64,000 nt of DNA, taken from contig CANQMR010000009.1 in the NCBI GenBank assembly GCA_947625015.1, positions 34,102-98,101 of the forward strand, in the 5' to 3' direction. This document shows positions 54,220 to 64,000 of this stretch, piece by piece. Numbering within the stretch: the first letter of the stretch is position 1; each line of letters begins with the position of its first letter. The translations under genes and the position numbers were made by a program. The notes beneath the pieces are model-generated. The model did no database searches. It worked only from the letters and a program-made list of their open reading frames with translations, and had not been told where the DNA came from. Origin of the DNA: an uncultured Lachnospiraceae bacterium. Lineage in GTDB: Bacteria; Bacillota; Clostridia; Lachnospirales; Lachnospiraceae.

Positions 54220-56142
54220 ATGAGCGATAAAGTAGAGCAGGAATATGGAGCGGACCAGATTCAGATTTTGGAAGGATTAGAAGCGGTTCGGAAAAGACCG
54301 GGTATGTATATCGGTACTACATCTGAAAAGGGTCTTCATCATCTGGTGTATGAGATTGTGGATAACGCCGTAGACGAAGCTTTGGCAGGATATTGTGATG
54401 ATATTAAAGTAACAATCAACAAAGATAATTCTGTTACGGTTGTGGATAACGGCCGGGGGATTCCTACGGGAATACAGGAAAAAGCGGGAATACCGGCAGT
54501 GGATGTGGTATTTACCATGCTGCACGCAGGAGGTAAATTTGGCGGCGGCGGATACAAGGTAGCGGGCGGTCTTCATGGCGTGGGCGCTTCTGTCGTAAAC
54601 GCCCTGTCCGACTGGTTAGAGGTAGAAATCTATCGTGACGGTAAGATACACAAACAGCGTTACGAGCGGGGAAAAGTGATTCACCCCTTAGAGATTATCG
54701 GAAATACCAGAAAAAAGGGAACCAAAGTTACTTTTATGCCGGATGCTTCGATTTTTGAGACATTAGAGTTTGATTTTGATACCTTAAGAAACCGTCTCCG
54801 GGAGATGGCGTTTCTGACTAAGGGATTGAAGATTACATTGAGCGATAAGCGCGCCGGTAAAGAAAAAGAGAGAGAATTTCATTATGAAGGCGGTATTAAA
54901 GAATTTGTGGAATACATTAACCGCCATAAAGATCCTTTATATGATAAGGTAATCTACTGTGAAGGGGAAAAAGAGGGAGTTGTGGTAGAGGTTGCCTTAC
55001 AGCATAACAGCTCCTACAGCGAATCCGTATATACTTTTGTAAATAATATCGGCACGATAGAGGGCGGTACCCATTTAACCGGCTTCCGTTCCGCTATTAC
55101 CAAGGTATTTAACGATTATGCGAGAAATAACAAGATGCTCAAGGATAATGAAGATAATCTGTCCGGTGACGATTTAAGGGAAGGGCTTGCCGCCATTGTC
55201 AGCATTAAGGTAGGAGATCCCCAGTTTGAAAGCCAGACAAAGATTAAGCTCGGTAACTCAGAGGCAAGGACGGCTGTGGATAATGTGGTAACAGAACAGC
55301 TTACGATTTTCCTCGAATTAAATCCAAAAATTGCCAAGATTATCGTCAATAAAGCGATTCAGGCTCAGCGGGCAAGAATTGCGGCCAGAAAGGCAAGGGA
55401 TGTGGCAAGAAAGTCCACCCTTAATGATTCCATGGCGCTTCCCGGGAAGTTAGCGGATTGTACGGACAAGAATCCGGAAAACTGTGAAATCTATATCGTG
55501 GAGGGAGATTCTGCGGGAGGTTCTGCAAAGACCGCCCGTTCCCGCGCAACCCAGGCAATCCTTCCTCTCCGGGGCAAGATATTAAATGTGGAAAAGGCGA
55601 GAATCGACAGGATTTTGGGCAATGAAGAGATAAAGGCCATGATTACTGCTTTTGGCACAGGTATTCATGAGAATTTTGATATCACAAAGCTTCGTTATCA
55701 TAAGATTATCATTATGACAGATGCGGATGTGGACGGCGCTCATATTGCAACTTTGATGTTGACGTTTTTCTACCGGTTTATGCCGGAATTGATTCGTCAG
55801 GGACATGTATATCTTGCGCAGCCGCCGCTTTACAAGTTAGAGAAGAATAAAAAGGTATGGTACGCCTACAGTGATGATGAACTGGATAAGATTTTAAAGG
55901 AAGTCGGGCGCGATCAGAATAATAAGATTCAGCGTTATAAGGGACTTGGAGAGATGGACGCTTCCCAGCTATGGGATACGACCATGGACCCGGAACATAG
56001 AATCTTACTCCGGGTAGGCATTGATGACGATAATGAATCGGAAGTAGATTTAACCTTTAATACCCTTATGGGCGATAAGGTGGAGCCCCGCCGGGAATTT
56101 ATTGAAGAACATGCCAAGTTTGTTAAGAATCTTGACGTATAG
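54220..56142 (+). CDS. gyrB: DNA gyrase subunit B
   Basis: The 640-residue subunit has the ATPase ([29 protein letters not shown]) and the Toprim motif [14 protein letters not shown] with DADVDGAHI. The start follows GGGAGG. Confidence 0.98.
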   Translation: MSDKVEQEYGADQIQILEGLEAVRKRPGMYIGTTSEKGLHHLVYEIVDNAVDEALAGYCDDIKVTINKDNSVTVVDNGRGIPTGIQEKAGIPAVDVVFTMLHAGGKFGGGGYKVAGGLHGVGASVVNALSDWLEVEIYRDGKIHKQRYERGKVIHPLEIIGNTRKKGTKVTFMPDASIFETLEFDFDTLRNRLREMAFLTKGLKITLSDKRAGKEKEREFHYEGGIKEFVEYINRHKDPLYDKVIYCEGEKEGVVVEVALQHNSSYSESVYTFVNNIGTIEGGTHLTGFRSAITKVFNDYARNNKMLKDNEDNLSGDDLREGLAAIVSIKVGDPQFESQTKIKLGNSEARTAVDNVVTEQLTIFLELNPKIAKIIVNKAIQAQRARIAARKARDVARKSTLNDSMALPGKLADCTDKNPENCEIYIVEGDSAGGSAKTARSRATQAILPLRGKILNVEKARIDRILGNEEIKAMITAFGTGIHENFDITKLRYHKIIIMTDADVDGAHIATLMLTFFYRFMPELIRQGHVYLAQPPLYKLEKNKKVWYAYSDDELDKILKEVGRDQNNKIQRYKGLGEMDASQLWDTTMDPEHRILLRVGIDDDNESEVDLTFNTLMGDKVEPRREFIEEHAKFVKNLDV

Positions 56143-56162
56143 AAAGAGAAGAGGAGAACAGA

Positions 56163-58691
56163 ATGGAAGACAATATTTTTGATAAGGTCAATCATGTGGA
56201 TTTGAAAAAGACCATGGAAAACTATTACATAGATTACGCCATGAGTGTTATCACTGCCCGCGCCCTTCCGGATATCCGGGATGGATTAAAGCCGGTGCAG
56301 AGAAGAATCCTTTACTCCATGATTGAATTGAATAATGGACCGGACAAGCCGCATCGTAAATGCGCCCGTATTGTTGGTGATACCATGGGTAAATATCATC
56401 CTCATGGCGACAGCTCTATTTATGATGCTTTGGTAAAATTGGCCCAGGAATGGAATACCCGTTATCCTTTAGTGGACGGTCATGGTAACTTTGGTTCTGT
56501 AGACGGCGACGGCGCTGCTGCCATGCGTTATACGGAGGCAAGGCTTTCTAAGATTTCCATGGAAATGTTGGCGGACATTAATAAGGATACGGTTGATTTT
56601 ATTCCAAACTTTGATGAGACGGAAAAAGAGCCATTGGTAATGCCTTCCCGTTATCCTAATCTTTTGGTAAACGGTACCGGCGGTATTGCCGTAGGTATGG
56701 CAACCAATATACCGCCCCATAATCTTAAAGAGGTTATCAATGCGGTAGTAAAGATTATTGATAACCATGTGCAGGAAAACCGGGAGACAGATATTGATGA
56801 AATTCTGGAAATCATAAAAGGACCGGATTTTCCTACCGGTGCGACAATTTTAGGAAGACAGGGAATAGAGGATGCTTATCGTACAGGAAGAGGTAAGATT
56901 AAGATTCGTTCTGTCACAGATATTGAACCAATGCCTAATGGAAAACAGAGGATTGTAGTGACTGAATTGCCCTATATGGTAAATAAAGCAAGATTAATTC
57001 AGAATATTGCTACTCTGGTAAAGGAGAAGAAAATTGAAGGTATTGCAGAACTTCGGGATGAATCCTCCAGAGAGGGTATGCGGATTGCCATTGAGTTAAA
57101 GAGAGACACCAATGCCAATGTCATCTTGAACCAGCTATACAAACATACCCAGTTACAGGATAGTTTTGGCGTAATCATGCTGGCTTTGGTAAACGGCGAG
57201 CCGAAGGTGCTCAATATTTTAGAAATGTTGAATTATTATCTGGAGCACCAGAAGGACGTCATTACCCGGCGTACCAGATTTGAATTAAATAAAGCAGAAG
57301 AACGGGCCCATATTTTACAGGGATTATTGATTGCTTTAGACCATATAGACCGGGTCATTGAAATTATTCGTTCTTCAAAAAATGTGGCGGAAGCCAAGGA
57401 AGGTTTAATTAAAGAGTTTGAACTTTCTGACGCTCAGGCGCAGGCGATTGTAGATATGCGGCTGCGTGCATTGACAGGTTTGGAAAGAGAAAAACTGGAA
57501 GCAGAATACAGAGAACTGATGGAAAGAATTGCTGAATTAAAGGCAATTCTTGCAGACGAGAAAAAACTTTTAGGCGTTATCAAGGAAGAAATCTTAATCA
57601 TTGCCACAAAGTATGGCGACGACAGGAGAACCACCATCGGCTTTGATGATGACGATATCACCATAGAAGATTTGATTAAGAAGGAAAATACCGTAATTAC
57701 AATGACCAGACTTGGTTATATTAAGAGAATGACGGTGGATAATTTCCGGGCGCAGCACAGAGGCGGAAAGGGCATCAAGGGCATGCAGACCATAGAAGAT
57801 GATTTTATCGAGGATCTGTTCATGACAACGACGCACCATTATCTCATGTTCTTTACCAACAGCGGTAAGGTATACCGTTTGAAGGCTTATGAGATACCGG
57901 AATCCGGCAGAACTTCCAGAGGAACCGCCATTGTTAATCTTCTCCAGTTAAATCCGGGAGAAAAGATTACTGCGGTCATTGCCCTTAGAAGATATGAAGA
58001 AGGAAAATATATGTTCATGGTGACAAAGCAGGGTATTGTCAAAAAGACCAAAATTACCGAATTTGCCAATGTCCGGAAAAACGGGCTTGCCGCTATTACA
58101 TTGAGAGACGGCGACGAGCTGATTGAAGTGAAAGCGACGGATAATACCAAGGATATCATTATGGTTACAAAACTCGGCATGTGCATCCGCTTTAATGAAA
58201 CGGATGTCAGAAGTACCGGAAGGTCGTCCCAGGGCGTTATCGGCATGAATTTGATGGACGGCGACGAAGTAATCGGTATGCAGATGGATACCCAGGGTGA
58301 AGATTTGCTGATTGTATCTGAAAATGGTATGGGTAAGCGTACCTCCATGGAAGAATTTACTCCGCAGAGAAGAGGCGGTAAGGGAGTAAAATGCTATAAG
58401 ATTAACGCCAAGACCGGTAATGTAGTGGGCATGAAGGCGGTAAACAGCGACCATGAGATTATGCTGATTTCCACTGAGGGAATTGTAATCCGGTTAGAGT
58501 GTGATTCCATTTCCGAGTTAGGAAGAATTACCTCCGGCGTAAAGCTGATGCGGATGGACGAAGCCAAAGATATTACCGTAGCTTCCATTGCCAAGGTTCG
58601 TGACAAATCACCGGAAGAAAGCATTGCGGAATTTGAAGCGGAACAGGCTAAAGAAGAAAAAAAGGAAAAAGAAGAGAAAGAGAATAAATAA
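56163..58691 (+). CDS. gyrA: DNA gyrase subunit A
   Basis: The 842-residue subunit carries the catalytic tyrosine in [12 protein letters not shown] and the C-terminal wrapping blades. The quinolone region reads [13 protein letters not shown], with Ser and Asp at the positions that are altered in resistant strains, so it is the susceptible type. The C-terminus is a Lys/Glu run. Confidence 0.98.
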   Translation: MEDNIFDKVNHVDLKKTMENYYIDYAMSVITARALPDIRDGLKPVQRRILYSMIELNNGPDKPHRKCARIVGDTMGKYHPHGDSSIYDALVKLAQEWNTRYPLVDGHGNFGSVDGDGAAAMRYTEARLSKISMEMLADINKDTVDFIPNFDETEKEPLVMPSRYPNLLVNGTGGIAVGMATNIPPHNLKEVINAVVKIIDNHVQENRETDIDEILEIIKGPDFPTGATILGRQGIEDAYRTGRGKIKIRSVTDIEPMPNGKQRIVVTELPYMVNKARLIQNIATLVKEKKIEGIAELRDESSREGMRIAIELKRDTNANVILNQLYKHTQLQDSFGVIMLALVNGEPKVLNILEMLNYYLEHQKDVITRRTRFELNKAEERAHILQGLLIALDHIDRVIEIIRSSKNVAEAKEGLIKEFELSDAQAQAIVDMRLRALTGLEREKLEAEYRELMERIAELKAILADEKKLLGVIKEEILIIATKYGDDRRTTIGFDDDDITIEDLIKKENTVITMTRLGYIKRMTVDNFRAQHRGGKGIKGMQTIEDDFIEDLFMTTTHHYLMFFTNSGKVYRLKAYEIPESGRTSRGTAIVNLLQLNPGEKITAVIALRRYEEGKYMFMVTKQGIVKKTKITEFANVRKNGLAAITLRDGDELIEVKATDNTKDIIMVTKLGMCIRFNETDVRSTGRSSQGVIGMNLMDGDEVIGMQMDTQGEDLLIVSENGMGKRTSMEEFTPQRRGGKGVKCYKINAKTGNVVGMKAVNSDHEIMLISTEGIVIRLECDSISELGRITSGVKLMRMDEAKDITVASIAKVRDKSPEESIAEFEAEQAKEEKKEKEEKENK

Positions 58692-58693
58692 GA

Positions 58694-59611
58694 ATGATTA
58701 AGCTAATCGTATCCGATATGGACGGAACCTTATTTAATTCCAATCAGGAGATATCACCCCTTAACTTAGCGGCTATTGAAGCCGCTAAGGAGCAAGGGGT
58801 TCGTTTTATGATAGCCACCGGGAGAAGCATGGATACCATAGGACCTACAGTGGATAAGTACGGGCTTAAATGCAGTTTTTTGCTGATGAATGGAGCCGAG
58901 GTAAGAGATGAGCACAGAAAGATTATCAGCACTACGGATATTGATAATTCTTTAATTGGGAAACTGACGCAGGTTTTGGAAAATATGGGCTATATTCCTG
59001 AATACATGACCAATGAGGGCGCCCAGATTTGCGGCACTCCGGAGCAGTTAGAATTAAATATGGCATATCGTGTGCTCTGTCTTGACCGCAGTCATACGAT
59101 GACATTAGATCAGGCTATTATAGCAGGAAGAACCAGTATATTTATGAAGACAATAACGAGAAATAATTCTTTGAAAGATATGCTGGCAAGAAAACTGGAA
59201 ATCCGCAAGATTATTGTATTTAATCCGGATGGCAATGTAAATGTTAAGAACAGAATGGAATTAGCGGAGCAATTTCCGGAACTTTCCGTTCTTTCTTCTT
59301 ATCCGGAGAATATAGAAATCAACGCAAAGAACGCCACGAAGGGATACGGTCTGGAAAAGGCGATTGAAAAGCTCTTTATCAGAAAGAAAGAAGTGGCGGT
59401 ATTTGGAGATGGGTTAAATGATCTCTCCCTGTTTGAACGCTTTCCCAATTCCTATGCGCCGGAAAATGCGGAACCGGAGATTAAGAAGCGGGCCAGCGAG
59501 ATAATTCCCAGCAATAACGAAGACGGCGTAGGAAAGAAAATTTTTGAACTTTTATATAAAAATAAAGAGGAATGTAATGGAGGAAAAGATGAGGACGATT
59601 CATACAGATGA
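58694..59611 (+). CDS. Cof-type HAD phosphatase
   Basis: The 305-residue protein has VSDMDGTLFN (nucleophile Asp), a C2 cap and VAVFGDGLNDLSLF. The start is 2 nt after the gyrA stop. The last part after FELL is unusual (Glu/Lys-rich) and overlaps the fumarase gene. Substrate: a sugar phosphate or FMN-type phosphate; not determinable. Confidence 0.9.
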   Translation: MIKLIVSDMDGTLFNSNQEISPLNLAAIEAAKEQGVRFMIATGRSMDTIGPTVDKYGLKCSFLLMNGAEVRDEHRKIISTTDIDNSLIGKLTQVLENMGYIPEYMTNEGAQICGTPEQLELNMAYRVLCLDRSHTMTLDQAIIAGRTSIFMKTITRNNSLKDMLARKLEIRKIIVFNPDGNVNVKNRMELAEQFPELSVLSSYPENIEINAKNATKGYGLEKAIEKLFIRKKEVAVFGDGLNDLSLFERFPNSYAPENAEPEIKKRASEIIPSNNEDGVGKKIFELLYKNKEECNGGKDEDDSYR

Positions 59612-60431
59612 GATCATTAAGCATGTCAGGGAAATGTGTATTGAGGCAAATCTTCATTTATCCGGGGATATGGAGGAAGCCATCCGAGCGGCAAAAGAAA
59701 CGGAGACAGGACAGTTGGGCAGGCAGATCTTAGGGCAGCTTTGCGAGAACATGGAGATTGCCGGAACAGATGAAATTCCCATTTGCCAAGATACAGGCAT
59801 GGCAGTATTTTTTGTGAAGATAGGGCAGGATCTGCATATAGAGGGCATGAATCTGACAGACGCCATTAACGAGGGCGTACGGCAGGGATATACAGACGGA
59901 TATCTGCGGAAATCCGTTGTGGGCGATCCCCTGCTCCGGGAGAACACAAAGGACAATACGCCGGCCATTATCCATTACGATATTATACCCGGCGACAGGC
60001 TGGAACTATTAATTGCCCCTAAGGGATTTGGCTCGGAAAATATGAGCCGGATATTTATGTTAAAGCCTGCGGATGGAGAAGAGGGCGTAAAAGAAGCGGT
60101 TCTTCAGGCCGTATCGGACGCAGGACCTAACGCCTGTCCGCCGGTGGTAGTGGGCGTAGGCATTGGCGGTGATTTTGAAAAAGCGGCCATCATGGCAAAA
60201 AAAGCGCTGACCCGCAACGTGAAAGAAGGCTCTGCCCTTCCCCATATACGGAAAATGGAGCAGGAGCTTTTGGAAAAAATTAATCAAACGGGAATCGGGC
60301 CGGGTGGATTGGGAGGAAGGACCACAGCCCTAGCTGTAAATATTGAAACCTACGCCACCCATATTGCGGGACTTCCGGTAGCGGTAAATATGTGCTGCCA
60401 TGTGAACCGGCATGTGAGCCGGGCAATATAA
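59589..60431 (+). CDS. Fumarate hydratase (class I) alpha subunit
   Basis: The 280-residue iron-sulfur enzyme half begins MRTIHTDEIIKHVREMCIEANLHL and has CQDTGMAVFFVKIG with a cluster Cys, GFGSENMSRIF and GPGGLGGRTTALAV. I placed the start at ATG 59589 (GGAGG upstream); ATG 59577 is a possible start four codons before. Tartrate dehydratase is an alternative substrate reading. Confidence 0.9.
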   Translation: MRTIHTDEIIKHVREMCIEANLHLSGDMEEAIRAAKETETGQLGRQILGQLCENMEIAGTDEIPICQDTGMAVFFVKIGQDLHIEGMNLTDAINEGVRQGYTDGYLRKSVVGDPLLRENTKDNTPAIIHYDIIPGDRLELLIAPKGFGSENMSRIFMLKPADGEEGVKEAVLQAVSDAGPNACPPVVVGVGIGGDFEKAAIMAKKALTRNVKEGSALPHIRKMEQELLEKINQTGIGPGGLGGRTTALAVNIETYATHIAGLPVAVNMCCHVNRHVSRAI

Positions 60432-60495
60432 ATTTCTGCCATATCGGAATCATTTAACGGTATATGCGGATACAGGGAATGGAGGAGAGATAGCT

Positions 60496-61053
60496 ATGGA
60501 AAAAAAGATACAGGCCCCCTTCAAAAAGGAAGAGCTGGTTTCCTTAAAGGCCGGGGATTATGTATATATTACAGGAACCATTTATTCTGCCAGGGACGCC
60601 GCCCATAAGAGAATGTATGAGAGCATGCTGAAGGGAGAAGAGATTCCCTTAACGCTTAAGGACAACGTGATTTATTATTTAGGGCCGACTCCGGCTAAGG
60701 AGGGGCAGGTTATCGGTTCGGCGGGGCCTACCACCTCAAGCCGTATGGATAAATATACGCCGCTGCTTTTAGCGCATGGCTTGAATGGAATGATTGGCAA
60801 GGGCAAAAGAAGCAGGGAGGTCATAGATTCCATTGTGAAAAATAAGGCGGTATATTTTGCGGCGGTAGGCGGGGCGGGAGCCCTTTTGTCAAAATGTATC
60901 AAAAAATCGGAGGTTATTGCCTATGAAGATTTAGGCACTGAGGCTGTCCGCCGCATGGAGGTGGAAAATTTTCCTGTGATTGTGGTTATTGACAGCGAGG
61001 GCAACAACCTGTATGAAACAGCGGTGGAAGAATTTAAAAACAGCCAAAAATGA
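60496..61053 (+). CDS. Fumarate hydratase (class I) beta subunit
   Basis: The 185-residue partner has GDYVYITGTIYSARDAAHKRM and YYLGPTPAKEGQVIGSAGPTTSSRMD. It forms the second half of the two-subunit enzyme. The start follows GGAGG. Confidence 0.92.
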   Translation: MEKKIQAPFKKEELVSLKAGDYVYITGTIYSARDAAHKRMYESMLKGEEIPLTLKDNVIYYLGPTPAKEGQVIGSAGPTTSSRMDKYTPLLLAHGLNGMIGKGKRSREVIDSIVKNKAVYFAAVGGAGALLSKCIKKSEVIAYEDLGTEAVRRMEVENFPVIVVIDSEGNNLYETAVEEFKNSQK

Positions 61054-61065
61054 TATCGGAAACAG

Positions 61066-61091
61066 CGGCATTCTAATCGGAGTGCCGTTTT
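61066..61091 (+). terminator. Terminator after the fumarase genes
   Basis: CGGCATTC and GAGTGCCG form a stem with a 6-nt loop and a following TTTTC. From here to 61351 I see only AT-rich DNA and no gene. Confidence 0.7.
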
Positions 61092-61351
61092 CTATATTGT
61101 TCTATAAAATATATCCAAGGATATTTATGCAAAATGCTGAATTATAATTAGCTAAAAAAACTACGCAATAATTCCATTGAAATTGTGAAGAAAATGTGTT
61201 TTAATTAGTGTTACATAGTCAGGTGATAATATTTTTTTAAGCAATGTAGAAAGGACTGATTAGAAAATAATTTTATTACCCAAAAGCAAACAAATTTTTA
61301 AGTAATTTATTAACACAATTTATGAGAAGGAATGAGAAGGAGATTGAGCAA

Positions 61352-62452
61352 ATGAACAAGATGCGCAACACAATGAAATGCATGACAGCCATATTTGTTA
61401 TGGCAATGGCTTTTATGGTAACGGGGATTACCGCACAGGCGGCAGTAGACGCCACCGTAGTTAATGATATTGCCGTTTTACCGCCTGCTCCGGTAATGAC
61501 AGTTGATTTTGCAGCTGGTGAACAGGCAAAACAGGAGACAATTAATGTACCGGCCAAAGGTGCAGTGATTATTTATGCAGTGGGAACAACAGATGCAACG
61601 ATTAATATTGCCGGTTTGTCTGGAAATCTTTATATATATGCCAACGAAGGTACAAAAAACAGAGGTTTTGAATTTTCACAGGCAGGAGCTTATACCCTGA
61701 ATATAACCCGTTCTTCTTATGAGGCGAAAGCAGCAGGAACGGTTAGGTACCAGGTTTACTTTATCCACAGTGGAGAAACTGCGGTTTCCCAGAATCAGAC
61801 AACAGCATATTATTCGCAGAATTATAATGATCCCGCATACACAAAGATTACCGTTAAATCGACAGGTTATATCGGTGTTGCTACACCGACGGTTACATCA
61901 TATGGTTCTACCGGCTCTACATATGTTACCCTGTTAAACAGCAAGAAAAAAGCAGTAAGCGACGAATTATATGCCTATAACTCTGATAAGAGCCCTTACA
62001 TAAAATATTTTGCTGTAACAAAAGGAACTTATTATATTAAAACCCGTTCATCTGTCGGTAGTATGTATAACGTACTGTATGTATTTGAAAAGGTGAAAGA
62101 GAAGAGCGGTTCAAGTAAGGCAAAGGCTGTTGAGATTAAAGCAGGAAAGACCAAAAAAGGCGTTCTGACAGCAAACGGCAAGCAACAGTCCGACTGGTAT
62201 AAAGTCAGATTAACAAAGAAAAAGAAATTAAAATTAGTAGTAACCACTTTTAATACGGATGATGGTATTTCATTAAAAATTATTCCGGCAAACAAGAGGA
62301 TGAGAATTATTGGTGATACAAGAACATTATATTCCAGCAAAAAAAATGTATTAAAAAGCGAAAATGCCTGGCAGGCAGGAATATATTACCTTCAGGTAAC
62401 CAAAAAGAATAAAAAAGCATCAGGTTATTATTCTATCAAATTCTCCAAATAA
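61352..62452 (+). CDS. Secreted protein with PPC-like C-terminal domain
   Basis: The 366-residue protein from ATG 61352 (after GAAGGAG) has a signal peptide (about residues 1-30, ending TAQAA). It has beta-rich outside domains and a Lys-rich C-terminal part (SDWYKVRLTKKKKLKLVV ... WQAGIYYLQVTKKNKK) that resembles the pre-peptidase C-terminal domain. No catalytic residues or sorting signal were seen. A role outside the cell is likely. Confidence 0.8.
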   Translation: MNKMRNTMKCMTAIFVMAMAFMVTGITAQAAVDATVVNDIAVLPPAPVMTVDFAAGEQAKQETINVPAKGAVIIYAVGTTDATINIAGLSGNLYIYANEGTKNRGFEFSQAGAYTLNITRSSYEAKAAGTVRYQVYFIHSGETAVSQNQTTAYYSQNYNDPAYTKITVKSTGYIGVATPTVTSYGSTGSTYVTLLNSKKKAVSDELYAYNSDKSPYIKYFAVTKGTYYIKTRSSVGSMYNVLYVFEKVKEKSGSSKAKAVEIKAGKTKKGVLTANGKQQSDWYKVRLTKKKKLKLVVTTFNTDDGISLKIIPANKRMRIIGDTRTLYSSKKNVLKSENAWQAGIYYLQVTKKNKKASGYYSIKFSK

Positions 62453-62486
62453 AATTAGTGGAGTAACATAATACAGGAATTACCTT

Positions 62487-62528
62487 ACAGGAGTAATATT
62501 TAATCGGAAATATTGCTCCTGTTTTTTG
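62487..62528 (+). terminator. Terminator after the PPC-domain gene
   Basis: ACAGGAGTAATATTT and AAATATTGCTCCTGT pair with one G-U around a 6-nt loop, followed by TTTTT. Confidence 0.9.
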
Positions 62529-62599
62529 TTGACGAAATTTAAGGAATATGTTTAAATAAAAGAAGGTGTAACAGATAATCTAAAAAGGGGATGTTGTTT

Positions 62600-63565
62600 A
62601 TGAAAAGTAAGATATTCAGACGGATAATCATTTTTGCATTTATTATTGTATTTTTACCTGCATTAACTTCGAAAGCGGCAGCGTTCAGACAGATTGACGC
62701 TACGGCAAATTCTGCGATCATTTCCTGGAATAATATCTATAATCATGTCGTGCAGGAATACCATATATATATTAATAATAACAGCACGCCGATAACCGTA
62801 TCGAATAATACAAATTCTTATACGATAAGTAATCTGCAACAGGGATGTGCATATTCGGTATTGGTTTTGTGTGAGATGGACGGCAAGGAATATTATTTTG
62901 ACAGCGTAAGCCACAATTATATTTTTATAAAGACAAAACCGAGGCAGATGCAGGCAAAGAATTATGCGGTGCATTGGAATAAGAATAATAGATTGGAAGT
63001 AGAATATTTAGATGAAACAGCCTATACAGTTAATAAGAATACCTGGTACAAATTTATTGACGGCGTGGAATTTCGAGTAAAGAATCTTGACGGCAGGACA
63101 AAGAAGACGGTTGCAAAAGCAGTAAACGGCAGTTTTTATATTAACGGCGCAAGCGCGCTTAATTCCTTTTCTGTAAAAGCGCCGGCATCCGTTAGGAATA
63201 AAGGGATCAAATATCAATTAAGAAGCTATATCGTTCTTGAAAATGGAAAAAAGATATATAGCGAATGGACGGATACAAAAGTATTAATTCCACAGGCAAA
63301 GATTACGAGTCTTGATAATTACGGTTCAGGAAAGGTTCAGGTTAAGTGGAATAAGGTTGACAATGCAGCAGGTTATACCTTATGGACGACAGATGACGGC
63401 GGAAAGACCTATGACAAGGCTGGAACGGTAAGCAAAAAGACCACAGCCTATACGATTTCCGGGTTAAAGAAGGGAAGTAATTATGGCGTTTTAGTAACAG
63501 CCAAAGTTAAGGTAGACGGCAGGAAATACAATTCTCAAAAATCATACTATATGTATTATAAATAA
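62600..63565 (+). CDS. Secreted fibronectin type III protein
   Basis: The 321-residue protein from ATG 62600 (9 nt after AAGGGG) has a signal peptide (about residues 1-28) and two fibronectin type III-like domains. The last is VQVKWNKVDNAAGYTLWTTDDGGKTYD ... YTISGLKKGSNYGVLV. No enzyme domain or sorting motif is seen. Confidence 0.8.
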   Translation: MKSKIFRRIIIFAFIIVFLPALTSKAAAFRQIDATANSAIISWNNIYNHVVQEYHIYINNNSTPITVSNNTNSYTISNLQQGCAYSVLVLCEMDGKEYYFDSVSHNYIFIKTKPRQMQAKNYAVHWNKNNRLEVEYLDETAYTVNKNTWYKFIDGVEFRVKNLDGRTKKTVAKAVNGSFYINGASALNSFSVKAPASVRNKGIKYQLRSYIVLENGKKIYSEWTDTKVLIPQAKITSLDNYGSGKVQVKWNKVDNAAGYTLWTTDDGGKTYDKAGTVSKKTTAYTISGLKKGSNYGVLVTAKVKVDGRKYNSQKSYYMYYK

Positions 63566-63603
63566 TGCTGTCGATAAAAGGTTTGTAAAAGGGAAAAAAC
63601 CTA

Positions 63604-63632
63604 TTGACAAAAACAGGTACATTTGTTAAGAT
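63604..63632 (+). promoter_or_regulatory. Promoter-like sequence before the tRNA-Ser hairpin
   Basis: TTGACA (63604-63609), 17 bp and TAAGAT (63627-63632). The expected start is near 63639, at the foot of the next hairpin. Confidence 0.45.
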
Positions 63633-63636
63633 AATC

Positions 63637-63690
63637 AAGCGCCGCAAAATTATTTTATATGATTGGCGGCGCTTTCATTCTCTTTTTTTT
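63637..63690 (+). terminator. Terminator hairpin upstream of tRNA-Ser
   Basis: AAGCGCCGC (63637-63645) and GCGGCGCTT (63666-63674) pair around a 20-nt AT-rich loop, followed by TCATTCTC and eight T residues. Confidence 0.75.
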
Positions 63691-63731
63691 AGAGAGTGAT
63701 ACAATTCTATAATGTGTTACTATTCAGGCAT

Positions 63732-63819
63732 GGAGAAGTACTCAAGTGGCTGAAGAGGCGCCCCTGCTAAGGGTGTAGGTCGTTCACGCGGCGCGAGGGT
63801 TCAAATCCCTCCTTCTCCG
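63732..63819 (+). tRNA. tRNA-Ser (anticodon GCU)
   Basis: The acceptor GGAGAAG pairs with CTTCTCC. The anticodon loop CTGCTAA gives GCU. The long variable arm (about 17 nt) marks a class II tRNA. The T-arm contains GGTTCAAATCC. CCA is not encoded. Confidence 0.96.
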
Positions 63820-63851
63820 TTTTTATGTCTTATATTTTTTACATAAAATGC

Positions 63852-63880
63852 TTGACACAGGATATGGATTGTGATATTAT
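63852..63880 (+). promoter_or_regulatory. Strong promoter, probably of an rRNA operon
   Basis: A perfect TTGACA, 17 bp and TATTAT. The leader that follows (63890-64000) carries short repeats (GAAAATTC, GAAATTTTC) and no gene. Such leaders precede 16S rRNA in related bacteria; the rRNA itself is outside the window. Confidence 0.55.
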
Positions 63881-64000
63881 TTCATCTGTTGCGGCGCTGA
63901 CAGAAAGTAACGCCGGAACGAAAGAACAATGAAAAGTGAATAATGATCAGACAACAAGACAACCCTGAAAATTCAAAGAGAAATTTTCAAGAGAACGTTT

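Noticed and set aside
1..64000. CRISPR array, prophage or insertion sequence
   Set aside because: No regularly spaced repeats, integrase, transposase or phage structural gene was seen.

Overview
The window is a chromosomal origin-proximal segment of a low-to-moderate GC, anaerobic, Gram-positive member of the Clostridia, most likely family Lachnospiraceae. The evidence is the arrangement rpmH-rnpA-yidD-yidC-khpB-mnmE-mnmG-rsmG on one side and dnaA-dnaN-yaaA-recF-gyrB-gyrA on the other, with DnaA boxes between them; two perfect parS sites beside parA/parB; clostridial-type genes (2[4Fe-4S] ferredoxin, pyruvate formate-lyase, two-subunit Fe-S fumarase, DUF3881, DUF4446, DUF5702, DUF6382); and clean AGGAGG-type ribosome binding sites with frequent TTG starts. 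No insertion sequence, prophage or CRISPR array was seen.

Layout. 1-1.4 kb: tail of a DUF885-like protein and an SLC13/ArsB-type permease. 1.5-5.05 kb: a pyruvate formate-lyase locus in which the enzyme is split. A 679-residue catalytic subunit ends before the glycyl radical domain, which is a separate 80-residue protein. Between them is a 77-residue protein that resembles the first part of that radical domain but carries a three-cysteine tail and no radical loop. pflA (activase) follows behind a terminator-like hairpin. 5.05-5.6 kb: a 543-bp imperfect palindrome without genes, followed by a ferredoxin. 6.0-10.1 kb (minus): a large exported protein with a small partner, and 6-phosphofructokinase. 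10.2-13.9 kb (minus): a flavodoxin-fold/SCP2 protein, dnaX, ybaB and recR. 14.1-23.2 kb (minus): a complete monoderm Tad/Flp-type pilus operon (prepilin peptidase, TadZ-like, TadA, TadB, TadC, Flp pilin, three pseudopilin-like proteins, FHA protein). 23.5-30.5 kb: a DUF2508 protein, a hybrid histidine kinase, YfhO, a eukaryote-type HisA, TrmB and a zinc-ribbon protein. 30.7-41.6 kb (plus): D,D-carboxypeptidase, orphan DegS-like ATPase, argS, pyrC, parA-parB with parS sites, DUF4446, DUF3881, tRNA-Arg(CCU), a coiled-coil membrane protein and a DEDDh exonuclease. 41.6-49.4 kb (minus): rsmG to rpmH. 49.4-51.4 kb: bipartite oriC with dnaA. 51.4-60.4 kb and beyond (plus): dnaN to gyrA, a Cof-type HAD phosphatase and two-subunit fumarase. 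61.3-63.6 kb: two secreted proteins. 63.7-64 kb: tRNA-Ser(GCU) and a strong promoter with leader that probably begins an rRNA operon just outside the window.

How it works together. Most genes right of 49.75 kb and from 41.6 to 49.4 kb run away from the origin. The parAB block runs toward it, so this block is inverted relative to the usual gidAB-soj-spo0J order. The most unusual feature is the three-piece pyruvate formate-lyase, which would need assembly of a catalytic subunit with a separately made radical domain, with the Cys-containing paralogue as an uncharacterised third part. The long palindrome beside it, the non-AUG start of the flavodoxin/SCP2 gene and the zinc-ribbon-tailed pseudopilin are further points to check.
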